Positions 1 to 12,107 of a DNA stretch of 64,000 bases are shown piece after piece (the stretch's first letter is position 1; each line of letters begins with the position of its first letter). The DNA lies in assembly GCA_948146395.1 (NCBI GenBank), contig OX411548.1:32496912-32560911 (forward strand), in the 5' to 3' direction. The notes under the pieces were generated by a model. The model was given only the letters and a program-made list of their open reading frames with translations, ran no database searches and was not told the origin of the DNA. The translations under genes were made by a program, and so were the position numbers. Source of the stretch: Fragum whitleyi (lineage: Eukaryota > Mollusca > Bivalvia > Cardiida > Cardiidae).

Positions 1-169
1 GCTAAAAAAACGCGATTCCGCTGACATTTTTAATCAAATTATAAGCGTCTGCATCTTGAGATGGAAAGCTATTTATAGAGATTGTATGCATATTTATGGA
101 AGGGAGGTCACTAATATCGCTAATTTTGTTCATCGATATTGGTTTGCCTCCGTTTCATTTCACTAAAAA
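1..169. mobile_element. MITE-A, left part, split by an insertion
   Basis: This stretch matches the interior of the two complete copies at 7930-8331 and 19819-20230, including the shared motif TAAGCGTCT and the GGGAGGTCA segment. The match stops at about 169 and resumes at 1549-1625, so one copy is cut by the element at 170-1548. The left terminus lies before the window. Confidence 0.75.
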
Positions 170-1548
170 ACAAGGTGCCAAATTGTCACAAGATACGCCC
201 GTCACACTGCTAAGTATAAACTGGGGGTTTGAATAGAACTTAGGTTATTTTGAATGAATGTTTTTTGCACCCATGAAGTTTCATGATCCTAGCTGTTATA
301 CTTTTAGAGATATACTCCGGACAAGATTCAAGTCTGAAAAACAACAAAGGGCAATAACTCAAAAAATAGGCCAGGTAGAGTTATGGTTCTTGTGTACTGC
401 ACTCCCCCTTGGTGAAATCTATACACCCATGTAGTTTCATGATCCTAGCTATTATACTTTAAGAGATATACTCCGGACAAGATTCAAGTCTGAAAAACAA
501 CAAAGGGCAATAACTCAAAAAATAGGCCAGGTAGAGTTATGGTTCTTGTGCACTGCACTCCCCCTTGGTGAGATCTATACACCCATGAAGTTTCATGATC
601 CTAGCTATTATACTTTTACAGATATACTCCGGACAAGATTCAAGTCTGAAAAACAACAAAGGGCAATAACTCAAAAAATAGGCCAGGTAGAGTTATGGTT
701 CTTGTGCACTGCACTCCCCCTTGGTGAGATCTATACACCCATGAAGTTTCATGATCCTAACTATTATACTTTAAGAGATATATTCCGGACAAGATTCAAG
801 TCTGAAAAACAACAAAGGGCAATAACTCAAAAAATAGTCTAGATAGAGTTATGGTTCTTGTTCACTGCACTCCCCCTTGGTGAGATCTATACACCCCTGA
901 AGTTTCGTGATCCTAGCTTTTATACTTTAAGAGATATACTCCGGACAAGATTCAAGTCTGAAAAACAACGAAGGGCAATAACTCAAAAAATAAGCCAGGT
1001 AGAGTTATGGTTCTTGTGCACTGCACTCCCCCTTGGTGAGATCTATACACCCATGAAGTTTCATGATTCTAGCTCTTATACTTTTAGAGATATTCTCCGG
1101 ACAAGATTCAAGTCTGAAAAACAACAAAGGGCAATAACTCAAAAAATAGGCCAGGTAGAGTTATGGTTCTTGTGCACTGCACTCCCCCTTGGTGAGATCT
1201 ATACACCCATGAAGTTTCATGATCCTAGCTATTATACTTTTAGAGATATACTCCGGACAAGATTCTAGTATGAAAAACAACAAAGGGCAATAACTCAAAA
1301 AATAGGCCAGGTAGAGTTATGGTTCTTGTGCACTGCACTCCGTAATGATGAGAAGAACACAATTGCCAAGTTTGAAGTGGATTGGACTTCAAGTGACAGA
1401 GTTATGCTCCGGACAAAGAAGTGGACGCCGCCGGACGCCCGGACGCCCGGACGCCCGGACACCCGGACACCCGGACGCCCGGCCGCCCGGACGCCGGATG
1501 CCACGGGTGATCCCATAATACGTCCCGTCTTCGACGGGCGTATAAAAA
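170..1548 (+). mobile_element. Helentron-like element with about seven 155-bp tandem units
   Basis: The 5' end reads AACAAGG followed by a weak hairpin, then the subterminal motif ATACGCCCGTC (193-203). From about 265 to 1380 a unit of about 155 bp repeats in tandem; each contains TCCGGACAAGATTCAAGTC and GGGCAATAACTC. A GC-rich (GGACGCCC)n tract follows (1420-1500). The 3' end is a hairpin whose right arm GACGGGCGTAT (1533-1543) is the exact reverse complement of the 5' motif, followed by AAAAA. The reading frames here (546-842, 858-1268) repeat with the unit and are not genes. The element sits inside an older MITE, which gives both boundaries. Confidence 0.85.
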
Positions 1549-1625
1549 TACTCATCGCACTCATTCAATTTCATTCAAATATCATTCCAAAACCACTCAT
1601 TTTGTCAATTTCAAGATGTTGTTAA
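1549..1625. mobile_element. MITE-A, right end after the insertion
   Basis: Carries the right terminal inverted repeat (TTGTCAATTTCAAGATGTTG) of the copy that begins at 1. It corresponds to 8246-8331 and 20150-20230. Confidence 0.75.
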
Positions 1626-1795
1626 ATGTATTAAGTGAAATGATCAATAGATTCCTGAGCTTCAGTAGCGCCAAATGGACTTTCTTATATTGCAAACGAG
1701 ACATGAATAGTTGCAGGAAATGACATAACGTATCAGAATTAGAAACAGCAGATTAAGAACCAAGTGTTAAGAAAGAAACACAATTCGTCTTATTT

Positions 1796-2024
1796 GGGGC
1801 CACGGTTATAAAAGTTTCTCAGGCCCAGGCTCAATTTACACAAAATTTTAAATTTTAAAATAAATATATGAACATAAAAGATGACATTAATAAGTTGTTA
1901 TTTATATCAACCTATTAATATCATCTTTTATGTTAATACATTAAAATGAGTAATAAAACAGAATTAGGGCTTTAATCTCAAATTGAATTGAGCCTGAGAA
2001 AAGTTTTTATAACCTCAGGCCCAG
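1796..2024. mobile_element. MITE-B, complete copy
   Basis: About 230 bp with terminal inverted repeats of about 25 bp. The left end reads GGGCCACGGTTATAAAAG and the right end is the complement of this sequence (CTTTTTATAACCTCAGGCCC without the first base). Centre AT-rich with a small inverted repeat around AAAAGATGAC/ATCATCTTTT. Fragments lie at 33690-33825, 47289-47371 and 54540-54688. Confidence 0.75.
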
Positions 2025-2785
2025 ATTGAGAATCAAGTGTTGAGAAAGAAACACTTTTCGTCTTATTTGATGTCGATTTTAAAAAGCGTGGTTTACCCTA
2101 TTTATAGATTATTAGCAATCAGTTTGCCCCCGGTCTTGTATTTCTTTTACGGATACGTAAAAATTTTGTGTCCAGGTTATACAATTTTCAGATTAGAATT
2201 CTACGAAAATTCCATATGTCATTTCATGGTAGCCCTTCATTGCTCACCTTTCTTTAATCTTAACGATCTAAACAAAACAGTAATATACCAATCATCCTGG
2301 TTGATTTAGCTAAATATGGCCTCTGTTGTATCTTTAAAGACTTTTGTAAGATTTGACATTAGTACCTGAATTTTTACCGAATTTCAAACTTGTCCCATAT
2401 TCCATCGATATAATCAATTTTCTTGAATGGGCAGAAAAATAAGGCCCTTAATATATACATGTGAACGATTTATCGGATGATTGAGATTTCAACCTTTTTT
2501 TCTTCTTCTTCTTTTTTTTCCTGCCTGAACTAATATCTTTTTACCCTACTTGACCCAATTTTGATTTTGTCTGAGAGTTCTGGATGGCAAAAAATATAAC
2601 CAGTTTTCAGGTTGATTGATAAAAATGGCACTCAGAGTATCTACAAATCTTTTTTTCAAATTTGACCTAAAGAGGTTCATCCCACTTTGCCAATTATATA
2701 AAACAAAACTATCGCTTGCAAGTACCTCAGGTCAGCTGTTAGATGCTGGTTAGTTTAAATAAAGTCGAAAAGGAGCACAATTCGC
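2025..2785. other. No gene recognised; diffuse repeat relics
   Basis: AT-rich. Segments of the form 'TTGATTGATAAAAATGGC' recur at about 2300, 2620 and 3495, suggesting decayed copies of one repeat. The open frame 2037-2309 shows no recognisable domain or splice context. Confidence 0.4.
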
Positions 2786-2975
2786 AGAAAATGCATGTAG
2801 AGTTGTTCCCCTTGAAAGGGTAAGGGACTCTTTTTGATAGCGAAGATGTGTTCTAAGTTTCAAGTGAATGTCTTCTAGAATGTCTTGAAGACATTCACTT
2901 GAAACTAAGAACACGTCTTCGCTATCAAAAAGAGTCCCTTACCCTATCAAGGGGATAACGCTACATGCATTAGAG
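2786..2975. repeat. Long near-perfect palindrome
   Basis: Arms of about 80 bp face each other. The motif AGGGTAAGGGACTCTTTTTG near 2817 is mirrored by CAAAAAGAGTCCCTTACCCT near 2925, and the centre around 2880-2890 pairs TTGAAGACATTCACTTGAAA with its complement. It is probably a foldback mobile element. No coding content. Confidence 0.8.
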
Positions 2976-4874
2976 GCAGCTCTAGATATTACTAAATATC
3001 AAAGTTTTTAATATGACATACGTCACGGGAGTGAAATAACCCCGGTGAATATTTTTGGTATTACACGTGTGTAATTACACTAATGAAATAACTATGCAAA
3101 TGAGCTTAGAGCGAATAGCAACGCTATTTTGTAACCGCGAAAATGACGTCATAATTTATATACTAGTAGTTTGACGTCAGTTTTAAACGGCGTTATATGT
3201 TTGGCGGTAAACTGATATGTTAAATTTCAAGAATTTTGACGATTTTATGCAAAAAATCGGGTCATATTATGAATAGAATATAAAATCTTTGCTCATAAAA
3301 TACCAAAGTTATTAAACTCGTCATCTTCAACAGGTAAAAACTTCGGTATTCAATGATCACTCATTCAATATCCTCAATTTTCGCATGACGACAACGACTA
3401 CTACGCCACAAAGGCCGTAGCAATACCTCGCGTTTCTCCGAAAACAGCAAAAAAGGGAAAATTTTCAAGATAATCAATTAAAATAATTTCCAGCTTGATT
3501 GGTAAAAATGGCTTCGAAAGTGACCACAAGGTTTTCTCGTGACCTCGCGTATGTCACAATCGGCCCAATTTTATAACTTGTTCCAGATTCTACCGAGCCA
3601 ATTAATCCGGCCAATGTTCATGTTAATTGAGCAAAGAATAAGTCCTCTATTTAGCAAGTTAAACTAATTGCAATTCATAACTAAGACTGCTCACAGATGG
3701 CGTAATGCAGGGGTATCAGGAGCAAAGCACGTGTCAGTGCACTGCCCTGAGTCCCCGACTGTATGCGAATTTTATAGTTTGACGTTAACGACAGGTCTCT
3801 GTTCCCTCCAATATCCAATCTTATTTAAAATACTCTGTGTCCGTAAAAACTCTTCAAATAATGTTTCGAGTATAAAAACTGTTGTTTTTTTTTGTTTGTT
3901 TGTTTGTTTTTTTTTTTCCTTTTTGCGTCTTATCTACCTCCGCCAAGAAACTTCAAGTAATGTTTAAGAAATCTATCAAAAACATTATTTTTGTAACAGA
4001 TGTTCATGTTCTTAACGCTCCCTGTCTGAAAACTCATATGTAACTATGGCAACGAAATTTTAGGACGCTGAATAAAATTTGCAAAAATAATAGTATTTAT
4101 GCCTGCGTAGATACTGAGCTGCACACTCAACAAAATATACACTGATCAAGTTAAATATGCGAAAGTTTAAGGCCCATAATTTCTGGATCATTCCTCGCGA
4201 ATACATTCAAGTTTTGAATTTCCCGAAAAAGAAATATGTCATTTACAACTACTGACTGCCTGTTGACTCTACGTGATTTAGTTGATGACCCACCTGACCA
4301 AAATTCGAAGGCAATCAAACTGGCGAATTTTCGGGTATAAGTATACTAGCCAAATCTTTGGCCTAAAGATGTTTCGAAATTATTAGAAATGCCATGCTCT
4401 GACTGAGATGAAATAGCAAGATCTCAACAATTTATTTATGGGTTCTTTTTAACCATTCCAAGGACAGGAAGATTTTAATGATTGATTGTTTTAAGTTGAC
4501 AATTTGAATGAATATTGATATTGATAACATCTATTTAAGGAAATTCGAAATAGGCTGGCAAAAGCACAATCCTGTCGTCAAATAATCGGATAGGTTACTT
4601 CGTAGGGCATCATTTCTAAACCAAATGATGCCATCGACTAATTTCATTTCTTTTTATAATAAGCGCAACTGAATACACGTTGAGGTGGATAAAGCCATTT
4701 AAAAGCAATAATCCTTAGCATTACCGAAAGTGTGCATTCTGCGCTGACGAACAAATAATTTTTTGCACTGGTCTTTTTCGCGAGACGGCGCATCGACTAC
4801 GAACATTCTTGCCTTCTGGGGCCATTAAACTTTTCACCAAGGACATAAACACATACGGATATCGAATACAAGCC
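2976..4874. other. Intergenic, nothing recognised
   Basis: AT-rich DNA upstream of the PAN/WSC gene. A segment near 3385-3440 resembles 42105-42150, so it holds at least one relic repeat. T-rich tract at 3878-3920. No promoter element can be assigned with confidence. Confidence 0.4.
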
Positions 4875-5169
4875 ATGCGTTTTTCACCCATCATTTTGAT
4901 TTGTCTACCAACTATCGTTGTTACTGGGGAAAAAATTTCAATCCTCTATAAAGAAAAATCAGACGTAAATAATAAAAATTGTAGAAACAAAAACAAGGCT
5001 TTCAAAAATGTGACCGTTTCGGACATCATGGCATGCAGTTCCATCTGCACGTCGAAGTCGGATTGTAAGAGCTTCTTCTACTTTCCAACCACACGACGTT
5101 GTGACGGGTGTATGCTGCCATACGACATGATAAATGTGAAAGAGAAAACCGTACACTACACCACTCAAG
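4875..5169 (+). CDS. PAN/WSC gene exon 1
   Basis: Codes for the signal peptide and the PAN-like part with cysteines in CRNKNKAF, ACSSICTSKSDC and RRCDGC. It ends CAA G before GTAAGG, leaving one base of a split codon. Confidence 0.85.
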
Positions 5170-8100
5170 GTAAGGCACTTTCCAAATTACTCTTCATTAC
5201 CATGAAATGAAAATATAGTAATCTGGTACCATCGGACATTTTTCCATTCTTGTAAAAAAGATATCATTACTAAAATGTACCATCAGTGATCACTATAAAT
5301 TGACCTAAAAAATCAAAAATGTTTTTCGTGCATTTTATAGAGAAAATTTGAATTTTATGTAGATTCCATTTTTCTTAAAGTAGTGCCATGAAAGGGGCCA
5401 CAGGAAGCTGTTTAATGACCTCCAAAGTTGGTTTAAATTATTCAAATGAATTAAAAGATGTAAAATAATGCACTCGTAAAATTTACTTTCACCACTACTC
5501 TGTCTATGATTAATTCCATAAAAGCGCCTGTCAACAGAAATACAACTTAAAATACAAGGGGACATGATGGTCCTAAATCGCACACCTGAATAAGTCAACT
5601 TTTAACTTGTCAACCATGATACAGAGATTGTTTGATGTTTATTTAGGGTGGTTTTGAAATAAAAAGACTTATTTTTTCGTAAATTATCAGCTTTCCTGTT
5701 ACCATGGAAACTAGAGACTTTTTTTTTTTTTGGAATTGAATTCTGTAACAACTTTAGTAGAGCTACATTCTGCCAGGTTTCAGATTGATTTGCCCAATGC
5801 TTTAAGAGTAGATTTTTTTCTTAAGATCCTCAGTCTTTCCGTTGCCATGGAAACCGTTTTTTTTTTTTTGCGTTTTTTTTTTTTTTTTTTTTTTGATGGA
5901 TAAAACTTTTTTTTAACAATTTTGGTAGATCTTCACGAAAGACACGTCTCTACCAAGTTTCTGCTCGATTGGCCTTGTGGTTTAGAACAAGATGATTTTT
6001 TAAAAAAGAATTTCGACAATTTACGGTTTTTTTCCGTTGCCAGAGTTTTTGAAAAAAATCAATTTCTTTAAGCAACTTTAGAAGAGCTTAAGAAGAGCTT
6101 CATCCAGGAAACACCTTTCCGAAGTATCAGCTTGATTGGCCAAGTAGTTTTGAAGGAGACGAATTTTTTCGGGATTTGGGGCAATTTTTGGCCTTTCTGT
6201 TACCATGGAAACCAGTTCTTGATTGAATTATATTCTTTTTACAACTTTGGCAGAGCTTCACCCTAGGAACATCTTTACTACGATTCAGTTTTTTTGGCCC
6301 TGTGGTATAGGAGGAGAAGCATTCTTTTTAACATTTCCGGCAATTTTTGACCTTTCTGTTACCATGATGACCAGAGTTTTATAATGGAATTTATTTCGTT
6401 TAACAACTTTGGAAAAGCTTAATCCCAAAATCATCCCTGTCAAGTTTCTATTTGATTGACTTAGTGGTTTTTCGAGAAGAAGCCTTTTAAAGAAATTGTT
6501 GAAACGATGGACGGACTGTGAGTGATTACAATAGCTGACCTTTAGCACTTTGTGCTTAGGTGAGCTAAAAAGCGATTCGAATTGCAAATGAATAAAGAAA
6601 ATCGATAGAATTTTTAAAAAATACCACAATCTGTCGTTTGAAATGATAAATTAGGGAAGCGGATAAATCTCGATGAATATTTTGTAATGCATGTACGAGT
6701 ATGTCATTCCGTTTACTTATCTTCTCTTATTCATGAAGAAATGTGCTTTCCTATTCCTCTACTGAACAATATGCGCCACTTTTAACTTATTTTGGTGAAA
6801 TAAGGTAGGCCATGACACCTTCTGTAATAAATATATCCTTTTTTTTTTAAACAACCACACTGAAAATGAAATAACATACTTTCATAGTGCATTCAATCGC
6901 TAACCAATACTTTCATAGTGCATTCATTAGCTAAGCCATTCGATGATATGCCGTTTTGCAGCGTATCCTAAATGTAACGTCATTACAAAAATGCTGATGC
7001 CATTACGAATATACTTCATGTATTCCATCGAAAACTGGTTTTGGAGTCTTTCGTACATTATACAAGAGAAATTGCCATGTTCATTTATTTATTATTCCAA
7101 AGGCCCGGATTTATTGAAGGATGCTATCGCCTTTCGCTTTGACCAATGCTCTTGTTGAAGTCTTATATCCTGATTAAGTTTTAAAGAATCATTTTAATTA
7201 AATCATATTATTCTCTTCAAGTTTTAAAAAACTAAAACTTTTTTCAGCGAAAGAAGCAGTAACCAAAAGCGGATATCACTTTGTTGGATGTTTCTCAACA
7301 AAGTGTGGGGAAAAGCAGTGTTCAAATGTGTGGAGGGGTGGTGTCCATGCTAACTCGGAAAAAAGTTGTTTGGAAATATGTGAAGATCAGTTCGACCAAA
7401 TATCGAGTTTCGGTCTACAGGTGCGTGTATGTTAGACATGAAGAGAATGCTTTCATTGCAATGTGAAACAAAAACCTGCAAGAATCTTGATTCATGTACA
7501 AGTTAACTGTCAGATTGGGTTTTATGTCTCATAGCACCATGAAAACAAGAAATATTCCTAGCATTTCTTAATCCTTATTTAGTAGAAAACCCCATAGAAT
7601 TATCAAGATACTCCGAGCGCAAGAATACACAATAGATGTAGTTTTGTTCACGAAATATATATATTACTTAAAGGGTTATTAAGCCTTGTACAGGCCAATC
7701 AGAATGCACGATTTAGACGAAACTAAAGTAAATTGTAATTAAATTTTTATTTCATACACGCGTATCAATTGTTTAGCATAACATCTCCATTAACGCCTCT
7801 AAAAGACTTCAGATTGTTTTTTAAAAAAAAAAAATTTCGTGAAAAATAAAACTTTTGAAGAATTGAAACTCCATTTTCCAATTGTTTAGAGTAGGTCACT
7901 ATACAAAAGATTATTTCTCAAACAGTCAGTTACACCATGAAATTGACATTCGCTTCAATCAAAACCATTCTAAATCGCTCACTCAGCGCCCCAATCATTC
8001 ATTACAAATACTCGCTCAATCCATTCAAAAATGCACAAACCCATTTAGAAATAAAGAATCGACAACGTCATTCAAAATAAATTTTGATTGTGAAAAATCG

Positions 8101-8935
8101 CGACTTAATTCAAATTGATAGCGTCTCTTAGGTTCTTTTAGAAATAAGAAGCTCTGCATTTTTTATTAAAGGAAGGTAATCAATATCGCTAATTGTGTTC
8201 ATCCTGAACAAAATTTGCGATATAGGATTACCTCCCATTAAACTCACTAAAAACTCGCTCCACACTCTCATTCAAATTCATTCATAAATCATTCTAAAAT
8301 CATTCACCTTGTCAATTTCAAGATGTTGTTTTTTGTACCATGGGACTCATTCGGAACACCACTCGGACAATCTCTAGATCAACCTCGGATGTATATAGAC
8401 GGACTGTTTTTAAAACGTACGGGAAACCTAGGAAAAACTCGATGACGTCAGTTAAAATGACGTTAGCCCTCGAAACTGTGAGTGAAAACATTCGACGTCG
8501 ACCAACGATACTCGTTTGATTGCACGATTTGTTACATACCCATCCGCCTTACATACATCCGAGGTCTGTTGCAGTTTACGGAAATGGCCGAGTGATGTTC
8601 CGAATGCCACGGGACTTTGAACTCGAATTCTAGACCGGCATCGAACCCGCTTTCTTGAAACCATGATTCCGTCGCTAATCACGAAATCCTGTTTAACATC
8701 TTTTGAATACGTCATCCGGTTGATGTAAACTACAACAAATCTCATTTTCGAATATTTTTATGGAGATCTGAGATGCCTATTTTATATAACGGGACACGAT
8801 TTATTTCAGGGTGATGATTGCTTCTGTGACCTCGCGTACCAGACCAACGCAACCAATTGCGACACTCGGTGTCCAGGGAATGATCTCCAAATATGTGGCG
8901 GAAAGGGTTCAGTCTCGGTGTTTGTCATGAAATGA
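4875..8935 (+). CDS. Secreted PAN/WSC-domain protein, three exons
   Basis: Joined exons 4875-5169, 7248-7420 and 8810-8935 give 197 residues plus TGA with consistent phases (1, then 0). The ATG at 4875 starts a hydrophobic signal peptide (MRFSPIILICLPTIVVTG); an in-frame TTG further upstream is not needed. Residues about 20-98 contain spaced cysteines of a PAN/apple-like segment. Residues about 105-197 form a WSC domain: YHFVGCFS, then SCLEICEDQF, then DDCFCD, then CDTRCPGND and ICGG, the usual eight-cysteine order. WSC domains are known to bind carbohydrate in fungal and animal proteins, so a secreted glycan-binding role is inferred. There is no membrane anchor or enzyme domain. Transcribed away from DNMT1 and not obviously related to it. 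Confidence 0.85.
5170..7247 (+). other. PAN/WSC intron 1
   Basis: GT donor at 5170 and a TTTTTTCAG acceptor at 7245-7247. Holds a Helentron-like element (5554-6571); the remainder is AT-rich with nothing recognised. Confidence 0.75.
5554..6571 (+). mobile_element. Helentron-like element, 145-bp tandem cores
   Basis: The 5' end TACAAGGGGAC...GGTCC forms a hairpin, followed by the degenerate subterminal motif GCACACCTGAA. Six or so core units each contain CTTTCCGTTACCATGGAAAC and a 'GCTTCACCC.AGGAAC' block. A short GGACGGAC tract precedes a 3' hairpin at 6532-6566 and the TAAAAA end. Close relative of the array starting at 62953. T-runs near 5857-5893. Confidence 0.75.
7248..7420 (+). CDS. PAN/WSC gene exon 2
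   Basis: Opens the WSC domain (GYHFVGCFS, SCLEICEDQF). Acceptor TTTTTTCAG, donor GTGCGT. Two bases complete the codon split by intron 1; the exon ends in phase 0. Confidence 0.85.
7930..8331. mobile_element. MITE-A, complete copy
   Basis: About 400 bp in intron 2 of the PAN/WSC gene. The left end TTACACCATGAAATTGACA is mirrored by TGTCAATTTCAAGATGTTG at the right (allowing for mismatches). The reading frame 7882-8118 lies in it and is not a gene. Confidence 0.75.
8335..8618. repeat. Inverted repeat, two arms of about 70 bp
   Basis: The left arm 8338-8405 (CATTCGGAACACCACTCGG... CCTCGGATGTAT) is mirrored by 8548-8615 (ATACATCCGAGG... CCGAGTGATGTTCCGAATG). The spacer is about 140 bp. Probably a decayed foldback element within intron 2. 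Confidence 0.65.
8810..8935 (+). CDS. PAN/WSC gene exon 3, with stop
   Basis: Codes for the C-terminal half of the WSC domain: GDDCFCD, CDTRCPGND, ICGGKGSVSVFVMK, then TGA at 8933-8935. Acceptor TTATTTCAG. No AATAAA is obvious in the next few hundred bases. Confidence 0.85.
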   Translation, partial: GDDCFCDLAYQTNATNCDTRCPGNDLQICGGKGSVSVFVMK

Positions 8936-9159
8936 TTTCTTAGAAAAACGTTTTAAACATGAAACATTTTAACTTTTATTGATTGTCTTTTTAGCGTAAC
9001 ATTTTGGATGAGAAATGTTGTGGCTTGAGATGGCATGAAGCACCCCCAAACCTGAAAAGTTGGTTTAGAGTATGGAGAGATATGCATAAAATTGTATAAC
9101 AATGTCAAGATAAATTAGCTTATCTTCTATTCATGATAGATGGGCGACATATAGGACTA

Positions 9160-9815
9160 GAGACATATAATCTTAGATTGGTAACCAAACCCTCGTAACT
9201 GAAGTCACGAGCATTTGGTAACCCAACGATGAAATGTGTTCACTCTCTCTCTCAGTACGAAAAATTTCTTTTGGTTTTAGGATAGGGTTATTAATACGCG
9301 TTAACGGTGATTACCGATTAACTTTTGTAATCTCGCCAAATACTTCACGGCTAAGCCACGCCCTGCCAGTTGAATAACATCGCAGAATACTTATTATCCA
9401 CGATAAATGACCTGGCAGGGCGGAGCCTAAGTAATGGGTCGCTGAACTTAAGGTTGGGGTAAATCAGCTTTTATTTAAAATTACTTACTTCTACAGAGAA
9501 ACGATATAAGTAACTTAAGACCTTAAATTGTAGGTTGGTCACCAAACCCTCGTAGCTTCAGCTTGTCTAAGCTGAAGTTACGAGACTTTGGTAACCAACT
9601 AATGAAATGTGTTCACTCTAACTAAGCACGTGAATCCTTTTAATCTTAGGTTACAGTTATTCAGTTATTTGCACACGCTCACGATTATTGCTGACTTACT
9701 TTTCAATGAACCCAAAATACTTAAAAGTTAACTCGCCAAATTACGCCACTGCTAAGCCCCGCCCTGCCAGTTCATTAATAACGCAGAATATCTAATCAAC
9801 AAATCTTGGTTTTCT
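9160..9815. repeat. Two direct copies of a hairpin-bearing repeat
   Basis: Copy 1 (about 9165-9450) and copy 2 (about 9520-9815) share a hairpin whose arms read GGTAACCAAACCCTCGTA and its near complement, then a block ending GCCCTGCCAGTT. Probably a MITE that duplicated in tandem. Confidence 0.6.
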
Positions 9816-10137
9816 GAAATCAACTTTCTACTTTCAATGAACCGGGTACTATAGTTAGAAGATATGTGAATAACAGAAAAGATATCCATTTCTTATTATT
9901 AATTTTTATTCGACTTAGTCTATATCATATTCCGTTGATTTAATTATCTAAAGCACTTATACTCGTAGAAATAGTTCTCATTTGAATTTGTAGAGTCGAA
10001 TATATTCTATAGGCATATAGAACCCTAAATCACCTAAATTATTAGAAAAAAAATCTATGAAACTTTGTCTGAATATTTCTATGTTATCTCTCTCCAAAAG
10101 ATTACTTGCAAAAATTTGATTGGTCCATGAATATGGT

Positions 10138-10520
10138 CTTGGCAGGATGGGGCATTGTCTCCCTTTGAATTCTTTGAAAACGTTCATCCTCAACCACTGG
10201 ACAAAACTTCAATGACTTTAAAATGTCTGTCCAAATCTTAGAATTCTTAAAGTCCCCGTCTGTAATCGTGAACATTTCCGAAACGCGAGACAATCATCTT
10301 GGACGACTGTGTATACAAAAACTAGACTTTTATTCTCAAAGATAAGCTTGAATTTGTCATTCCAATATTCGGTAGTGAAAATGATTATGACGCGATGAGT
10401 TAAATATAAGCCTAACTTGATGAATAATTATGACCCGCAACATTTGGGACTCCAATTCAAATACCGCTCCTTTATCGCCATTGAACATGGGCGTATTTTT
10501 CGTGACCAAAATCTCATTTA
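10138..10520. repeat. Dispersed repeat R10, uninterrupted copy
   Basis: 10250-10490 matches 32825-32892 joined to 33495-33700, including AAACTAGACTTTTATTCTCA and the 'TATAAGCCTAA.TTGATGAAT' block. It serves as the empty site for the element at 32893-33494. Confidence 0.7.
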
Positions 10521-12107
10521 CATATTTACTTTATACGGCAGATTATGCGTTTCACGAAAAAGCCGCCGTTTGTCGAATGAATAGTATTTGTATTTAACTC
10601 ATCTGTGGCTTAAAACCAAGTACAGTGATTTGTCTGAAACGACCGATATCGATGCTTCTTCTTCATAAGTAACGAGAGATTGTCAGTCAATCGGGAATTG
10701 TCGGCGATTCTAAGGAATATACAACGGTAATAATAAGGGCGCAGCAATGAAAGCGTTTTTTTTAAATCGGAGATTTATACCGGTTTCCAGAAATCCAGTC
10801 TGTTTGACCCACTACATTTTTACCTTTATCTTCTGAGCAATGTGTTCAAACCAAATAATGTGTTTTCAAACACCGAAGAAACGGCCTTTTCAGTCACAAT
10901 CTACAAACTTTGTTTTTATCTTATTTACTTTTCGACAAATAGAGAAGATGCTAATACAAAATTTGATGTAATTTTCGCTTTTAGTAATTACCAGTTATTA
11001 TTTTCAGTGTTTATAACAAGATTTTCGGTTGAGTAAAGGAGTTGAAACGTACAATAGGTTAACTGTAAAATAAATTTGTAGCACTTACAATATTACTACT
11101 CTGATTTTTTTCTCGAACGGTCATTTACCAGTTGTAGGGCTGACAACCAATCAAATTCTGTTATGATTATCACTCGGTCAAAACCCACGCGTAAATTCAC
11201 ACCACGTGGTAGATGCAATGGACATCGTCTGCTCGAAATGTGTCAATTAAGTTGTTTGTCATTGGTCAATGGTCGTCTGCACTCTGACAGGGAGCGTGGG
11301 AAGTCTACTGGTGGAATGAGTACTGTTGACTACATGTGTTAACAAATAGAAATAATTTTGTAGTTTTGAAATATTTGATTTCAATGAGCACTCTGATCAC
11401 GCTCCAATCCTATTTACAATAAATTCAAATTTGAGTATGAAGAAAAATTATTCAACAACAAATAAACCGACAAAAACATACGATAAACTGATATAGGATA
11501 GCAGTAAGAGCGATCTATTTTTAGAATAACTCATGAATAATCATAGAGTGCTGCTAGATTTAATCGATTGGTCAGAAACCAAAGATATAAATAGCATAGT
11601 TGCCGATTTCACGTGTTTCTTGAGGGAAAAAGCATTTATAGTATTTGGGAAAACCCAATGCTTGAAAAACAAACATGTTGGTAATCAAAATTGTAAATAG
11701 TTTAATGAAAAATGTTTTGTTGCTAAACAGGCTTTTAAACTCTAGAGAGAGGAATAATATGAACAGACAAGCTTTTAGCTTGTCGTGTGCTCATTATAAC
11801 AACGTAAAAAAATCTGCTAAGAAATAATTTAGACTAGCAGAGGGCTATCGAATCAGCAAACTTTCAAAATCGGACCCACGAGGTTGGATAAGCTGGCGAT
11901 GTCCTCGAAAAGATGAAGTGTTACGACAAAAAACTCACAAATTGGGCAAATATTTTACCAACTTTTATTGTCCAAATTTGAGCCCTTTTGATTGGCGAAC
12001 TATTGCACTATCCCAGCCTCTCAATGATGTCCGATTTACAGTGCTGACAGCACTTTGATTTCGCTTTGGACTTTGTATGGCGTCAAAAGCATCAAAATGG
12101 CATTGAG
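10521..12107. other. Nothing recognised
   Basis: AT-rich DNA without long open frames, splice-framed coding similarity or clear repeats. Confidence 0.4.

Noticed and set aside
546..1268. Long repetitive open frames
   Set aside because: They repeat with the 155-bp unit of a non-coding array; the same residues recur because the DNA does.
265..1380. CRISPR-like array
   Set aside because: Tandem 155-bp units without unique spacers, in an animal genome.
1295..1574. Arg/Pro-rich frames over the GGACGCCC tract
   Set aside because: Low-complexity translation of a microsatellite.
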